64,000 bases of DNA from Achromobacter kerstersii. GTDB lineage: Bacteria > Pseudomonadota > Gammaproteobacteria > Burkholderiales > Burkholderiaceae_B. A program made the translations under genes and the position numbers. The stretch covers positions 682,001 through 746,000 of the forward strand of contig NZ_CADIJQ010000001.1 of the NCBI RefSeq assembly GCF_902859595.1. The letters are read 5' to 3'. Shown here in pieces: positions 49,637 to 59,276 of this stretch; the first letter of the stretch is position 1; every line of letters starts with the position of its first letter. Under the pieces are notes generated by a model that did not search any database, was not told the DNA's origin, and saw nothing but the letters and a program-made list of their open reading frames with translations.

Positions 49637-50446
49637 TCAACGCAAGGGAGCCGGTTCGCGGTGCAGGCAGGCGATGGGCACGGGCACGCCTTCGACGTGA
49701 GGATAGCGCGCCAGCACCAGCGGGTCATGCCCCGGCACGAAGTGGTCGGGCGTGGTGGCGCATTTGAGCAAGCGGGCGTGGCCCGCCAGCATCTGCTCCA
49801 CGTCTATCACCACGGGGAAGGGGATGCGGCGCGTCATGTTGGCGTAGTAGTGTGCGGCGTCGGAGGCCAGCACCACCCAGCCGCGCGCCGTATGCACGCG
49901 CACCGCTTGCAAGCCCTTGGTGTGGCCGCCCACGTGCAGCAGCTCCACGCCGGGCGCAAGCGCCTCGTCGCCGTCATGAAAGCACACGCGTTCTTCATAC
50001 ACGCGCCGCACCACGTCGCACACATCTTCCACGGCAAAGGCGCGGCGCAGCACCGGCTCGCACATGCAGCGGCCCGTGGCAAACGACATCTCGGCGTCTT
50101 GCACGTGAAAGGTGGCGTTGGGCAGCTTGTCCAGATTGCCCGCGTGGTCCCAGTGCAGATGCGTCAGCACCACGTCGCGGATCGCGCTCGGGTCTACGTC
50201 CAGATGGCGCAGCGCGTCGATGGGGCAGCATTCCAGCGGCCGCTTGCGCGCCGTGGCGCTGCGTTCACCGAAGCCGGTGTCCACCAGAATGGCCGTCTTG
50301 CCGTGGCGGATCAGCCAGACAAAGAAGTCCATCTCGACGACGCCATCGTGCTCGTCGCGAAAGATGAAGTTCTCGGTCTGCCGCCGCGTCATGCTGGCAA
50401 AGCGCAACGCGTACACCTCGTATTCGGGAAGGGCGTGTTCAGTCAT
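49637..50446 (-). CDS. MBL-fold metallohydrolase (lactonase-like)
   Basis: Metallo-beta-lactamase-fold protein of 269 residues. Zinc ligands are in THLHWDHAG (HxHxDH), GGHTKGLQ, SDAAHYY and PGHDP. This pattern and length fit the N-acyl-homoserine-lactonase-like group, but quorum lactonase activity is not implied. Its start overlaps the livF stop by 8 bases. In this operon it more likely opens a lactone or ester made by the monooxygenase (inference). Confidence 0.87.
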   Translation of the reverse strand: MTEHALPEYEVYALRFASMTRRQTENFIFRDEHDGVVEMDFFVWLIRHGKTAILVDTGFGERSATARKRPLECCPIDALRHLDVDPSAIRDVVLTHLHWDHAGNLDKLPNATFHVQDAEMSFATGRCMCEPVLRRAFAVEDVCDVVRRVYEERVCFHDGDEALAPGVELLHVGGHTKGLQAVRVHTARGWVVLASDAAHYYANMTRRIPFPVVIDVEQMLAGHARLLKCATTPDHFVPGHDPLVLARYPHVEGVPVPIACLHREPAPLR

Positions 50447-51167
50447 GTCGGGTCTCGGCGCCTAGGTAAGATTTCTGAATGAAGTCGTCTTGCAGCAGGG
50501 CCTCGCCCGTGCCGGTGCGCACCACCTTGCCTTGCTCCAGCACGCAGGCGTGATGCGACAAACGCAGGGCCAGCCGGGCGTTCTGCTCAACCAGAATGAT
50601 CGACAGCCCGCCCTCGCGGTTCAGCGTCAGAATGGCCTGCGCAATTTCCGCGATGATCTTCGGCGCCAGCCCCAGCGTGGGTTCGTCCAGCATCAGCAAG
50701 CGCGGCTGCGCCATCAGCGCGCGGCTGATCGCCACCATCTGCTGTTCGCCGCCCGACAGCGACCCCGCCATCTGCGCGCGCCGTTCGGCCACGCGCGGAA
50801 ACAGCGTGTACACCTGGTCCATCGTGCGGCGGCGCGTGGTGGCGCTGCCCACGGTATGGGCGCCGACTTGCAGGTTTTCCAGCACCGACATCCGGGGAAA
50901 CAGCCGCCGGCCTTCCGGTGACAACGCGATGCCATTACGCACGCGGGCGGCGGCGGGCAGGGTGGTGATGGCCTGGCCGTCCCAATGCAACGTGCCGCGC
51001 GTCAGCGGCTTCAAGCCCATCAGCGCTTTCAGCGTGGAGCTTTTTCCTGCGCCGTTGGAGCCGACCAAGGCCAGGATCTGGCCGTTTTCCACGGTGAACG
51101 ACACGTCGTGCACGGCCGTCAGCGGGCCGTAGCTGACGGCCAATTGCCGCGCTTCAAGAGTGGGCAT
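50439..51167 (-). CDS. livF: branched-chain amino acid-type ABC transporter ATPase
   Basis: ATP-binding subunit of 242 residues, LivF type. Walker A is GSNGAGKSS, the signature is LSGGEQQMVAISRALM and Walker B is LLMLDEP. The ATG at 51167 overlaps the livG stop by 14 bases. It energises the LivHM channel together with LivG. The Liv-type subfamily also moves aromatic acids, urea and amides, so leucine need not be the substrate. Confidence 0.92.
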   Translation of the reverse strand: MPTLEARQLAVSYGPLTAVHDVSFTVENGQILALVGSNGAGKSSTLKALMGLKPLTRGTLHWDGQAITTLPAAARVRNGIALSPEGRRLFPRMSVLENLQVGAHTVGSATTRRRTMDQVYTLFPRVAERRAQMAGSLSGGEQQMVAISRALMAQPRLLMLDEPTLGLAPKIIAEIAQAILTLNREGGLSIILVEQNARLALRLSHHACVLEQGKVVRTGTGEALLQDDFIQKSYLGAETRHD

Positions 51168-51933
51168 AGTCGGGGGCTCCCAAATAGGCTTCGATGACGG
51201 CGGGGTCTTGGCGGATGGCGTCCGGCGTGCCTTCGGCCACCTTTTCACCTTGCACCAGCACAACGATGCGCTGGCACAGCTCCATGACCAGCGCCATATG
51301 GTGTTCCACCAGCAGCAGGGACAAGTGGCGTTCGTGTTGCAGGCGTTTGAGCAAGCGGCCGAACTCGGCGCATTCCTCGCCGTTCAGGCCGGCCGCGGGT
51401 TCGTCCAGCAGCAAGACGCTGGGACGCGTCGCGATGCCGATGGCCACGCCCAGTTTCTTCTGGTGCCCATAGGCCAGCCCGCCCGCCTGTACATCGCGGA
51501 AAGGGCCTAGCCCGGTCAGCTCCAGCACGTCGTCCACTTCACGGTGGATGCGCGCAAGACCCTCGCGTTGCGCCGCCGTGTTGATGCCGTGCGTCCAGAT
51601 TGAGCCGGGCAGGGTGGCCAAGGCGCCGCGATGAATGTTCTCGGCCACCGTTGCGCCCGGATAGACCGACGCGGATTGAAACGTGCGCGCCAGCCCATGC
51701 CGCACCACGCGGCTGGGCGACATGCCCGTGATGTCGCGGCCATCCAGCCGCACCTTGCCCGCGCTGGGCCGGATGGTGCCCGTGATCAGGTTGAAGGCGG
51801 TGCTTTTGCCCGCGCCGTTGGGGCCGATCAGGCCGACCACTTCGTCACGCGCCACCGAAAAGCTCAAACCCGACACCGCCTTCAATCCGCCGAATTGCTT
51901 CGACAACCCGTCCACCTGCAATAGCGCGTTCAT
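51154..51933 (-). CDS. livG: branched-chain amino acid-type ABC transporter ATPase
   Basis: ATP-binding subunit of 259 residues, LivG type. Walker A is GPNGAGKST, the signature-like region is LAYGHQKKLGVAIGIA and Walker B is LLLDEPAAGL. The LivG-type NLITGTIRPSAGKVRLDG block is present. The ATG at 51933 overlaps the livM stop (ATGA). Confidence 0.92.
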   Translation of the reverse strand: MNALLQVDGLSKQFGGLKAVSGLSFSVARDEVVGLIGPNGAGKSTAFNLITGTIRPSAGKVRLDGRDITGMSPSRVVRHGLARTFQSASVYPGATVAENIHRGALATLPGSIWTHGINTAAQREGLARIHREVDDVLELTGLGPFRDVQAGGLAYGHQKKLGVAIGIATRPSVLLLDEPAAGLNGEECAEFGRLLKRLQHERHLSLLLVEHHMALVMELCQRIVVLVQGEKVAEGTPDAIRQDPAVIEAYLGAPDYAHS

Positions 51934-52910
51934 CGCTTGTCTCCCACGCGGCGTCCCAGGCTGCTTAAGCCTTGAGGCAGAAAGCGCAACATCAGGATCA
52001 GCGCCGCGCCATAGAAAATGTTCTGCGTTTCCACCGCGCCCCGGAACAGCTCGGGCAGCGGCGTCATGACCAGGGCGCCCACAAGCGGGCCGAACAGATA
52101 GGCGCGCCCGCCTACGACCATCATGATGATCAGCGCCACCGACAAGTGCATGTTGAACGACTCGGGCGACACATAGCCCAGGTAATGCGCCGTCAACGCG
52201 CCACCCAACCCGGCCAGCGCGCTGCCCAGCGTGAACGCAAACGTCTGCGTGCCGCGCACACCCAGGCCACTGGCTTCCGCCAGGTTCGCGTTTTCACCAA
52301 CCGCATCAACGGCATGGCCGGCAGGTGAGCGGTAGAGCCGATGCAGCAGGAAGAACACGGCGGCAGTGATGACGACGGCCAGGCAATAGAACGACGCCTT
52401 GGTTGAAAACACGTAGCCGAACAACGCCGCAGGCGGAATGCCTGTGATGCCGTTTGCGCCGCCCGTGACCGTGTCGCCTTCCAGCAGGCATAGCCGCACC
52501 AGTTCGCCGAACGCAAAGGTCACCAGCACGAAGTACACGCCGCGCAGGCGCAGCACGATCGCGCCCAGCAGCCAGGCGAACGCCGCGCTGGCCACCACCG
52601 CGACCAGCAAGCCAGCGGCAAACGGCAGGCCCGCGCCCATCACCACGGCCACCGACGCGTACGCGCCGATGCCCGCAAACGCGCCGTGGCACAGCGAGAC
52701 CTGTCCTGTGCGCGCCAGCAGCGACAAGCCGCTGACCTGGATGGCGTTCAGGCAGATGAAGATGGCCAGATGCAGGTAGAACGCGTCGTTCAAGGCCAGC
52801 GGCAAGACGGCCAGGGCGACCAGCGCCATCAATCCGGCGATGCTGCTGGGCCGCAACGCGCGGCGCGGCGGCGTCACCGCTAGAGAACGCAGTGCTTTGG
52901 TATGGTTCAT
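51930..52910 (-). CDS. livM: branched-chain amino acid-type ABC transporter permease
   Basis: Permease of 326 residues with about eight to ten membrane segments. LivM-type blocks include GLSLLARTGQVSLCHGAFAG and RGVYFVLVTFAFGELVRL. The ATG at 52910 lies one base after the livH stop. It pairs with LivH in the inner membrane. Confidence 0.92.
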   Translation of the reverse strand: MNHTKALRSLAVTPPRRALRPSSIAGLMALVALAVLPLALNDAFYLHLAIFICLNAIQVSGLSLLARTGQVSLCHGAFAGIGAYASVAVVMGAGLPFAAGLLVAVVASAAFAWLLGAIVLRLRGVYFVLVTFAFGELVRLCLLEGDTVTGGANGITGIPPAALFGYVFSTKASFYCLAVVITAAVFFLLHRLYRSPAGHAVDAVGENANLAEASGLGVRGTQTFAFTLGSALAGLGGALTAHYLGYVSPESFNMHLSVALIIMMVVGGRAYLFGPLVGALVMTPLPELFRGAVETQNIFYGAALILMLRFLPQGLSSLGRRVGDKR

Positions 52911-52911
52911 G

Positions 52912-53781
52912 TCAGGCCTCCGCCCGGCCCAGCAACCCCGACGGGCGCAAGACCAGGACAAGCATCACCAGCACCAGGATCAGGATCTCGGCAATGCTGT
53001 TGTTCATGAAGGTGCTGGCCACGCTCTCGGTCACGCCAAGCAGCAGGCTGGCCAACGCCGCGCCAGGAATGCTGCCCAGCCCGCCCAGGATGACGACGAC
53101 AAACGCCTTGAGCAGCGGCGTCGCCCCGATGAACGGCGACACCGAGAACAGCGGCGCCATCAGCGCGCCGGCAATCGCGGCCAACCCCACCCCGATGCCG
53201 AAGCCCAGCGGATAGATCAGCCGCGCCCGGATGCCCTGGGCGGTGGCGATTTCCATGTCCTGCACCACGGCGCGCAGCGCCCGGCCGTTGCGGCTATGGC
53301 CCAGGAATACGTACAGCGCCACCAGCACCGCCACCGAGAAGGCCACCACATACAGCCGCGACATGGGCAGCACCACGCCGCCAATCGTCAGGATGCCGTC
53401 GGCAACCGAAGGCATGAATTGCGGGTCGGGGCCGTACAGCATCAAGGCGCCAGCCTGCAAGATCATGGCCAGACCAATGGTGGCGATCATGCCGTTCAGC
53501 TCGTCGTGCCGGAACGGTTTCAGCACCAGTTCTTCGATCACCCAACCCAGCACCAGGGCGATGACAAAGGCCAGGCCGACGGCGGCGATGAAGGGCATCT
53601 GATAGTGCGATACCAGCAGATAAGCGGAGAAGGCGCCCAGCATGTAGAACTCGCCATGGGCGAAGTTCACGATGCGCATGACGCCAAACACCAGCGTGAA
53701 GCCCACCGCCATCAATAGATACAGCAGGCCGATGATGACGCCGTTGACCAGCGCCTGGGCAAGTAGGGTGGATACGCTCAT
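52912..53781 (-). CDS. livH: branched-chain amino acid-type ABC transporter permease
   Basis: Permease of 289 residues with about eight membrane segments. LivH-type signature regions are MAVGFTLVFGVMRIVNFAHG and VVVILGGLGSIPGAALAS. It starts 6 bases after the livK stop and continues into livM. Confidence 0.93.
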   Translation of the reverse strand: MSVSTLLAQALVNGVIIGLLYLLMAVGFTLVFGVMRIVNFAHGEFYMLGAFSAYLLVSHYQMPFIAAVGLAFVIALVLGWVIEELVLKPFRHDELNGMIATIGLAMILQAGALMLYGPDPQFMPSVADGILTIGGVVLPMSRLYVVAFSVAVLVALYVFLGHSRNGRALRAVVQDMEIATAQGIRARLIYPLGFGIGVGLAAIAGALMAPLFSVSPFIGATPLLKAFVVVILGGLGSIPGAALASLLLGVTESVASTFMNNSIAEILILVLVMLVLVLRPSGLLGRAEA

Positions 53782-53787
53782 GGCCGC

Positions 53788-54969
53788 CTACCGGTTGATG
53801 GTTTCGCAAACCTTGACCGAGCAACGCGCGCGGATCACTTCCTGCCCGTCCTTGACCTCGGAGATGAAGAAGGGCGCTTCCACCTGGTGGTCGATGCCGT
53901 AGCGCGCCTTGCCGCCCCAGTTCAACTTGCCCTGGATGCCGGGGTAGTCTTTCAACTGTTCAAGCGCCGTGCGCACCTTGTCCGAATCGGCCACCGTGCC
54001 TGCCGACTGCATCGCAGCGAACAGCATGTGCGTGGCGTCGTAGAAAGCGGGGCTGAAGCCGTTCATCTTTTTCTTGTACTTGTCCTGATAGCGCTGCGCG
54101 TAGTCCGACACCGCCTTGCTGTCCGGATCGGTCAGGGAACCCACCAGCATGCCTTCGGTGGCCGGCTTGCCGGCTACCGCGACGATCTCCGGCGTGGCCG
54201 GGCCGCCGTTACGCACGATGCGGCCCTTGAAGCCCAGTTCGCGCGCCTGGCGCACGATCAGGCCGGCAGTCGCTGGGGAATTGCCATCCAGCTCGATCGC
54301 GTCAATGCCGGACGCCAGCATGCGCGTCAAGAGCGGCACCATGTCCACCCGCTGGCGTTCGAAGAATTCCTTGGACGACATCTGCGAGCCGGCTTTCTCG
54401 TAGGCCTTTTCCAAGTCGCGCGAAATCTGCTGGCCCGATTCATCGTTGGGGAACAGCGCGCCCACCTTCTTCAGCTTGTATTCCTTGACCATCCATTCGA
54501 TCGACGGGTAGGACGTTTCCTCGGTCGTCAGGTTGGGGCGGAACGAAAACGGCTTTTCCGGGCTCAAGGCTTTGGCGGTGAAGCCCAGCGTCATCGTGAT
54601 GACCTTCTCGCGTTCGGTCAGCGGCGCCACGGCCAGTGCGGGCGCGGAACCGGTGGGGCCGATGATGTACTTGACCTTGTCGTCCGAGATCAGCCGGTTG
54701 GCGGCCGTGACGGCGTCGTTGGACTGGTACTTGTCGTCATACGGAATGATCTGCACCTTGTAGCGCTTGCCCCCGACCTCCAGCCCGCCTTTGGCGTTGA
54801 CGTCATCGGCGGCCAGCTCGGCCGCGTACAGCATGGCCTGGCCCCACGCGGCGCCAGCGCCAGACAGCGTGACCAGCGCACCAACTTTCAGGGTTTCCTG
54901 GGCCTGCGATACGCCAGGCACAAGGCCGGGCGCAAGCAGCAGGGCGGACAGCAACAGGCTTTTTTTCAT
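53788..54969 (-). CDS. livK: Liv-type ABC transporter substrate-binding protein
   Basis: Periplasmic binding protein of 393 residues. The signal peptide is MKKSLLLSALLLAPGLVPG through SQAQ, followed by ETLKVGALVTLSGAGAAWGQ, the type I fold start. The ligand lobe has YIIGPTGSAPALAVAPLTE. The ATG at 54969 has AAGGAGA upstream. An earlier in-frame ATG at 55014 falls in the 13-bp repeat region and is not favoured. The bound compound is unknown; the operon suggests an organic acid or amide. Confidence 0.92.
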   Translation of the reverse strand: MKKSLLLSALLLAPGLVPGVSQAQETLKVGALVTLSGAGAAWGQAMLYAAELAADDVNAKGGLEVGGKRYKVQIIPYDDKYQSNDAVTAANRLISDDKVKYIIGPTGSAPALAVAPLTEREKVITMTLGFTAKALSPEKPFSFRPNLTTEETSYPSIEWMVKEYKLKKVGALFPNDESGQQISRDLEKAYEKAGSQMSSKEFFERQRVDMVPLLTRMLASGIDAIELDGNSPATAGLIVRQARELGFKGRIVRNGGPATPEIVAVAGKPATEGMLVGSLTDPDSKAVSDYAQRYQDKYKKKMNGFSPAFYDATHMLFAAMQSAGTVADSDKVRTALEQLKDYPGIQGKLNWGGKARYGIDHQVEAPFFISEVKDGQEVIRARCSVKVCETINR

Positions 54970-54997
54970 GGTTGTCTCCTTGGGGGCACTTATTGGT

Positions 54998-55034
54998 GCA
55001 TTGCCTGACGGCATTGCCTGACGGCATTGCTTGG
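54998..55034. repeat. 13-bp tandem repeats upstream of livK
   Basis: Two exact copies of GCATTGCCTGACG (54998-55010, 55011-55023) and a third partial GCATTGCTTGG lie in the 107-base gap between the DUF4387 gene and livK, about 30 bases upstream of the livK ATG. They could affect livK expression or leader structure. Confidence 0.8.
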
Positions 55035-55076
55035 TTCTTCGTTGAAACCGGGGCGCGCTCGCCCCGGCCGGCCTCG

Positions 55077-55400
55077 CTATGCTGCGATGTCCAAAGGCAC
55101 TTCAATATCCAGCAACGGCGCATGTTGCTGCGCGCCATACACGTCCGTGTCGCCCACCGCACCCGACGGGATACGGCGGCGCAAAGTGGCTTTCCAGGCC
55201 AGCGCCGGGGCGTACTCGGTGAACAGCACGTCTTCAGGGCGCACGTGATACAGCTCGGCGATCAGTTCGGCATTGATGACGCCGGTTGCGCGCACGGCTT
55301 CGAACAGCGCGGGCTTGTCGAACATGATGTCCAGCGTGATGTGGAAGGGCCCGGCGTTCTTGCTCTTGCAGGCGCGAGCGATGTGTTTCAGCTTGATCAT
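55077..55400 (-). CDS. DUF4387 family protein
   Basis: Small protein of 107 residues with the DUF4387 pattern (KLKHIARACKSKNAGPFHIT, LDIMFD, TEYAPALAWKATLRRRIPSG). The ATG at 55400 starts 4 bases after the AtuA-family stop. DUF4387 genes regularly follow AtuA-family genes and may act as a partner subunit. No catalytic role is established. Confidence 0.85.
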   Translation of the reverse strand: MIKLKHIARACKSKNAGPFHITLDIMFDKPALFEAVRATGVINAELIAELYHVRPEDVLFTEYAPALAWKATLRRRIPSGAVGDTDVYGAQQHAPLLDIEVPLDIAA

Positions 55401-55404
55401 GGCG

Positions 55405-56769
55405 CTAGACCTCTTCGTATTCGATGGGGAACATGGCCAGCGGATCGTCCACGCGGACGACGTGCTGCAACATGAATTCGTAGATCGCACCGCGTTCGAT
55501 ATCCGACGGCGAAAACGGGAACGCCATGTTGCCCTCGCGGCACATGCGGCCCGGAAAGTCCGAATGCAGCAGCGTCACGCGTGCGAGTGACAGGGCAGCG
55601 TTGGCCACTTCCTGCGTGGGCGCCACCACCTCGGCGATGATGGCGACCTCCTGCGGCGTGGTGCCGGCGTCGGGCTCCCATTGCCCCATCACGCCATCGC
55701 GCCCGTAATGGCGCAGCACCAGCTGATAGCCCGCCGGGTCGATGCCCAGCGCCTGCACCTTGGTGGCGGTGGATTCGCGAACGAACGCCAGAAAGCTGTC
55801 GATCTGCCCGATCAGGCCGGGGTCGCGCGTGGCGGCAAACGCGATGGCGCTATAGCCCGCCAGCCGTGCGCCTTCCAGCTTCACCGTGTAGGGCGCCGGA
55901 TGCCATTGCATGCCGGTGATACGCACGCGGCGGTCGCTTATTGCATCCAGGCGGCACGCGCTGGCGTCCGCCACGCCGCCGGGTTCGTGGCGCAACACGG
56001 GGCTGGCGGTTTCGTGCAGCGCCTGCACCGCAACCGACAGCGGCGTGCAACGCAGCTCGGGGTTCAGCGGTTCGGCTTCAACATAGTCTTCACCCACCGT
56101 CACCATCAGGCAATCGTGCTTCTTCGGTATGGCGGCGTTGCACGCGCACTCCAGCATCTTGCCGGCGTACCACGCGGGCGCGGGCGGCAGGCCGTGATGC
56201 ATGGCAAGCGCGGCCCAGGGCGCGGGGTCGGTGCCGCGTCCGCCCAGAATCACCTGCGCACCCGCCTTCAAGGCTTGCAGATACGGCTCCGGGCCCATCA
56301 TGCCCACGATGCGCACGGCGTTGTCGATGGCGCCCGCAGTCAGCGCCGGGGCGTTGTCCAAGGGCTCGACGCGGCCGGCGCGCAGTTGCTCGATGAGCCA
56401 GCCCTTGTCCTGCTCGGCATGGATTAGCGCCATCTTGAAATGCAGCCCGTGTTCGGCGGCAATGTCGCGGATGATGTCGGCGCAGGCTTCCAGATGGGGT
56501 GCGCCGCCTGCGCCGCCGCAGGTGCCCACCATCAGCGGAATGCCGTTGGCGATGGCGCCACGCAGTAGCAGCGACAGGTCGCGCTTCGTGGCCATCCGGG
56601 AATTCAGCGTCTTGCCAGAACCCAGGTAATGCGGGCCGGGGTCGCTGCTGCCGCCGTCCACGCCGATCATGTGAGGTTTCAGCCGCAATGCCGCGGCCAG
56701 CGAGGCTTCAGGAAAGCCATAACCCAGGATGCCGCTTGCCGACATCATGCGTACGGGGGGTGTCGTCAT
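55405..56769 (-). CDS. acyclic terpene utilisation AtuA family protein
   Basis: Protein of 454 residues of the AtuA (DUF1446) family. Marks are RMMSASGILGYGFPEASL, GVDGGSSDPGPHYLGSGKT, GTCGGAGGAPHLE and GGRGTDPAPWAALAM. The family was named from citronellol/geraniol degradation in Pseudomonas, but many members lie in unrelated catabolic operons. It is encoded between the monooxygenase and DUF4387 genes. The true reaction is unknown. Confidence 0.87.
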   Translation of the reverse strand: MTTPPVRMMSASGILGYGFPEASLAAALRLKPHMIGVDGGSSDPGPHYLGSGKTLNSRMATKRDLSLLLRGAIANGIPLMVGTCGGAGGAPHLEACADIIRDIAAEHGLHFKMALIHAEQDKGWLIEQLRAGRVEPLDNAPALTAGAIDNAVRIVGMMGPEPYLQALKAGAQVILGGRGTDPAPWAALAMHHGLPPAPAWYAGKMLECACNAAIPKKHDCLMVTVGEDYVEAEPLNPELRCTPLSVAVQALHETASPVLRHEPGGVADASACRLDAISDRRVRITGMQWHPAPYTVKLEGARLAGYSAIAFAATRDPGLIGQIDSFLAFVRESTATKVQALGIDPAGYQLVLRHYGRDGVMGQWEPDAGTTPQEVAIIAEVVAPTQEVANAALSLARVTLLHSDFPGRMCREGNMAFPFSPSDIERGAIYEFMLQHVVRVDDPLAMFPIEYEEV

Positions 56770-56779
56770 GGCCGGGCGC

Positions 56780-58144
56780 TCAACGGGCAGCGCGCCAATC
56801 GCCGGCGCGGGGAACGGTCAGGCCCAGCGTGCCGCGCAGCGTGGCGTCGCCGTATTCCTTGCGGAAGAGACCCCGCTTTTGCAGCTCGGGCACCACCAGG
56901 CGCACGATGTCTTCATAGGTGCCGGGCACGGATGTGGCCGACAGCACGAAGCCGTCGCAGGCGGTGTTGAACCATTCCTCCATCTGGTCGGCGACTTGTT
57001 TGCCGGTGCCGCAGAACACCGGCCCATCGTTCAGCGTGCCGCGCCCCGAGGCTTCAACAAAGTCCTTCACGGATGGGTTGCGCTTGCCGCTGACTTGCAC
57101 GACCTTGTCGCGCAGGCTTTGCCACGACACCGCCGCCAGCTCTTCGTCTGTGAACGGCTGTTCGTAGGGGCGGCCGGAAAAATCGATGTTCAGGGTTTCC
57201 CCGATCATGGTCAGGCCATCGATGGGGCGCGACAGGCTGGCCACCAGATCCCGCTGTTCTTCAGCCTGCGCCTGCGTATCGGCCACGATGATCTTCAGCT
57301 CGGGGCAGATCTTCACGCTGCCGGGGTCACGGCCCGCGCTTTCCACGCCATCCTTCAAGGCCTTGTATTGCTTCTTGCCGTTGTCCAGCGTGGGGTACTT
57401 GGCGAACACCACTTCGGCCCAGCGGGCGGCAAACGCCAGCCCGCGTCCGCTTTGGCCGGCTTGCAGCACCACCGGATGCCCTTGCGCGGAACGCGGCACG
57501 GTCAGCGGCCCGCGAGATTGAAAGAAGCGGCCTGCGTGGTCCAGTCGGCGCACCATGTCAGGGTCGGCGAAATGGTCAGCTTCCTTGTCGGCCACGATGG
57601 CGCCTTCGGCCCAGGTGTCCCAGTGGCCCATCACCACTTCCATGAATTCGTCGGCGCGGTCATAGCGCAGATCGTGTTCCAGGTGTTCGGAATGGCCGAA
57701 GTTCGCCGCTTCCGAATCATTCATGGACGTGACCACGTTCCAGGCCACGCGGCCCTTGGTCATCAGGTCCAGCGTGGCGAACAGGCGCGCCACATGGAAC
57801 GGTTCGTAATAGGTGGTGGAGTAAGTGGCGCCCAGACCCAGGCGCGACGTCACCATGGCCATCGCCATCAGCACCGACGTGGGTTCCAGCTTGATGGCGC
57901 GCACGCCATGGGCCACGGTTTCGCGGTGGCTGGCGCCGTAGATATCGGGCATCGCCAGGCGGTCGTCGAAGAACGCCATATCGAATTTTCCGTCTTCCAG
58001 CGTGCGGGCGATGCGTTGGTAGTATTCCGGCGACAGGTAGTCGTTCATGCTTGACGGATGTCGCCACGAGCCCACATAGTTCGAGCAGTTTTGGGCTTGC
58101 AGGAAGGCGACAAGAGTCATCTGGCGGGGCGTCTTGGGTGTCAT
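56780..58144 (-). CDS. LLM-class FMN-dependent monooxygenase (NtaA/SnaA/DszA family)
   Basis: Luciferase-like monooxygenase of 454 residues, the length of the NtaA/SnaA/DszA group. Marks are SWRHPSS, FDMAFFDDRL, RVAWNVVTSMNDSEAANFG and YDRADEFMEVVMGHWDTW. These enzymes use FMNH2 from a separate flavin reductase to oxygenate or cleave substrates such as nitrilotriacetate, EDTA or sulfones. A flavin reductase gene lies 1.8 kb away at 59.9 kb, supporting a two-component system. It is the first gene of the minus-strand catabolic run, divergent from a LysR gene. The substrate is unknown. Confidence 0.9.
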   Translation of the reverse strand: MTPKTPRQMTLVAFLQAQNCSNYVGSWRHPSSMNDYLSPEYYQRIARTLEDGKFDMAFFDDRLAMPDIYGASHRETVAHGVRAIKLEPTSVLMAMAMVTSRLGLGATYSTTYYEPFHVARLFATLDLMTKGRVAWNVVTSMNDSEAANFGHSEHLEHDLRYDRADEFMEVVMGHWDTWAEGAIVADKEADHFADPDMVRRLDHAGRFFQSRGPLTVPRSAQGHPVVLQAGQSGRGLAFAARWAEVVFAKYPTLDNGKKQYKALKDGVESAGRDPGSVKICPELKIIVADTQAQAEEQRDLVASLSRPIDGLTMIGETLNIDFSGRPYEQPFTDEELAAVSWQSLRDKVVQVSGKRNPSVKDFVEASGRGTLNDGPVFCGTGKQVADQMEEWFNTACDGFVLSATSVPGTYEDIVRLVVPELQKRGLFRKEYGDATLRGTLGLTVPRAGDWRAAR

Positions 58145-58240
58145 GTTTGATCCATCGGCAGGGTTCGAAAACTGTCAGGAAGTATTGACGTCGCGCCGCC
58201 ACCCACACAATTTCCCTAGCGTGATACTTTTATAACCACC

Positions 58241-59176
58241 ATGAATAAATCGTCGGACCGCCCCTCGCTGACCCGGATCGAACTCGACGAGCTCGAAACG
58301 TTTCTATGGGTGGTGCAAGAGGGCAGTTTCAGCGTCGCCGCGCGCAAGCTGCACCTGTCTCAGCCGGCGGTGACCAACCGCGTCAAGCGCCTGGAAGACA
58401 AGCTGCGCGTAAAACTGCTGCTGCGCACGACCCGCCATGTGGAGCCCACCGAAGACGGCCTGTTCCTGCGTGATGCGGCTGAGCAGGCGGTGTCCGGGTT
58501 GCGCGCGGCGCTCTCGCGTTTCCAAAGCGCTGCCGAAAGCGAACGCAACCGCGTCACGGTGGCCGTCACCCCGATGATTTCCGCCACCGTCATGCCCGCG
58601 ATCATCCACGCCTATCAGGAACGCTATCCCGACGTGCGCGTCGTGCTGCGCGATCTGCCTTACGAACAAGTGGTGCGCAGCGTGGTCGACGGCAAGGCCG
58701 ATATGGGCGTGGCCGCGCTGGACGGCACGCCGCGCGGGCTGCGCTTTCAGTTGCTGGCCGAAGAAGACATGCTGCTGGTCGTACCCGCCAACCATCCGCT
58801 GGCCGACGCGGGCGTCGTCACGCTGGACATGGTGCGCCACCATCCCCTGATGTTCCTGGACCGGTACGCGGCGCTGCGCAAGCCCCTGGCCGACGAGTTC
58901 GGGCGGCGCAACCTGGCCTTCAACCCGGAAATTATCTCGACGCTGCCGGTGCTGCTGGGCATGATCGACGCCGGCAACGGCATCACCTTCCTGCCGCGTT
59001 CCATGGCGCAGAACAACGCGCGCCGCACGCGCACTACCGTGCAGGTGCAAGACCTGGACGCCTCGCGCCGTTACGGCAGCGTCGTGCGCAGCAAGGCCGA
59101 GCTCAGCGCGGCGGCGCAGAATTTTCGCGCCTACCTGCGCCAGCATTTCCGCGAACGCCTGGAAGCGCTGGGCTAG
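58241..59176 (+). CDS. LysR family transcriptional regulator
   Basis: Regulator of 311 residues with the N-terminal helix-turn-helix GSFSVAARKLHLSQPAVTNR and a C-terminal effector domain. It is divergent from the luciferase-like monooxygenase gene across 96 bases and directly precedes ribB. That position fits control of both the catabolic run and the flavin genes. The intergenic stretch contains GATACTTTTATAACC, a possible LysR box of low certainty. Confidence 0.92.
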   Translation: MNKSSDRPSLTRIELDELETFLWVVQEGSFSVAARKLHLSQPAVTNRVKRLEDKLRVKLLLRTTRHVEPTEDGLFLRDAAEQAVSGLRAALSRFQSAAESERNRVTVAVTPMISATVMPAIIHAYQERYPDVRVVLRDLPYEQVVRSVVDGKADMGVAALDGTPRGLRFQLLAEEDMLLVVPANHPLADAGVVTLDMVRHHPLMFLDRYAALRKPLADEFGRRNLAFNPEIISTLPVLLGMIDAGNGITFLPRSMAQNNARRTRTTVQVQDLDASRRYGSVVRSKAELSAAAQNFRAYLRQHFRERLEALG

Positions 59177-59276
59177 CGATTTATTCGCGATCGTTATAAG
59201 ACAATTCACTTCCGCAAATTGTGGCCGCCGGTAGCCGCTCCTAGACTGCGCTTGTTCAGTCAGAAGGAGAGGGACC

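Noticed and set aside
49637-50446. Quorum-quenching lactonase
   Set aside because: The MBL fold alone does not show homoserine lactone activity, and the gene is embedded in a catabolic operon without quorum genes.
59177-59276. FMN riboswitch upstream of ribB
   Set aside because: The gap is only 100 bases and lacks the conserved stems.
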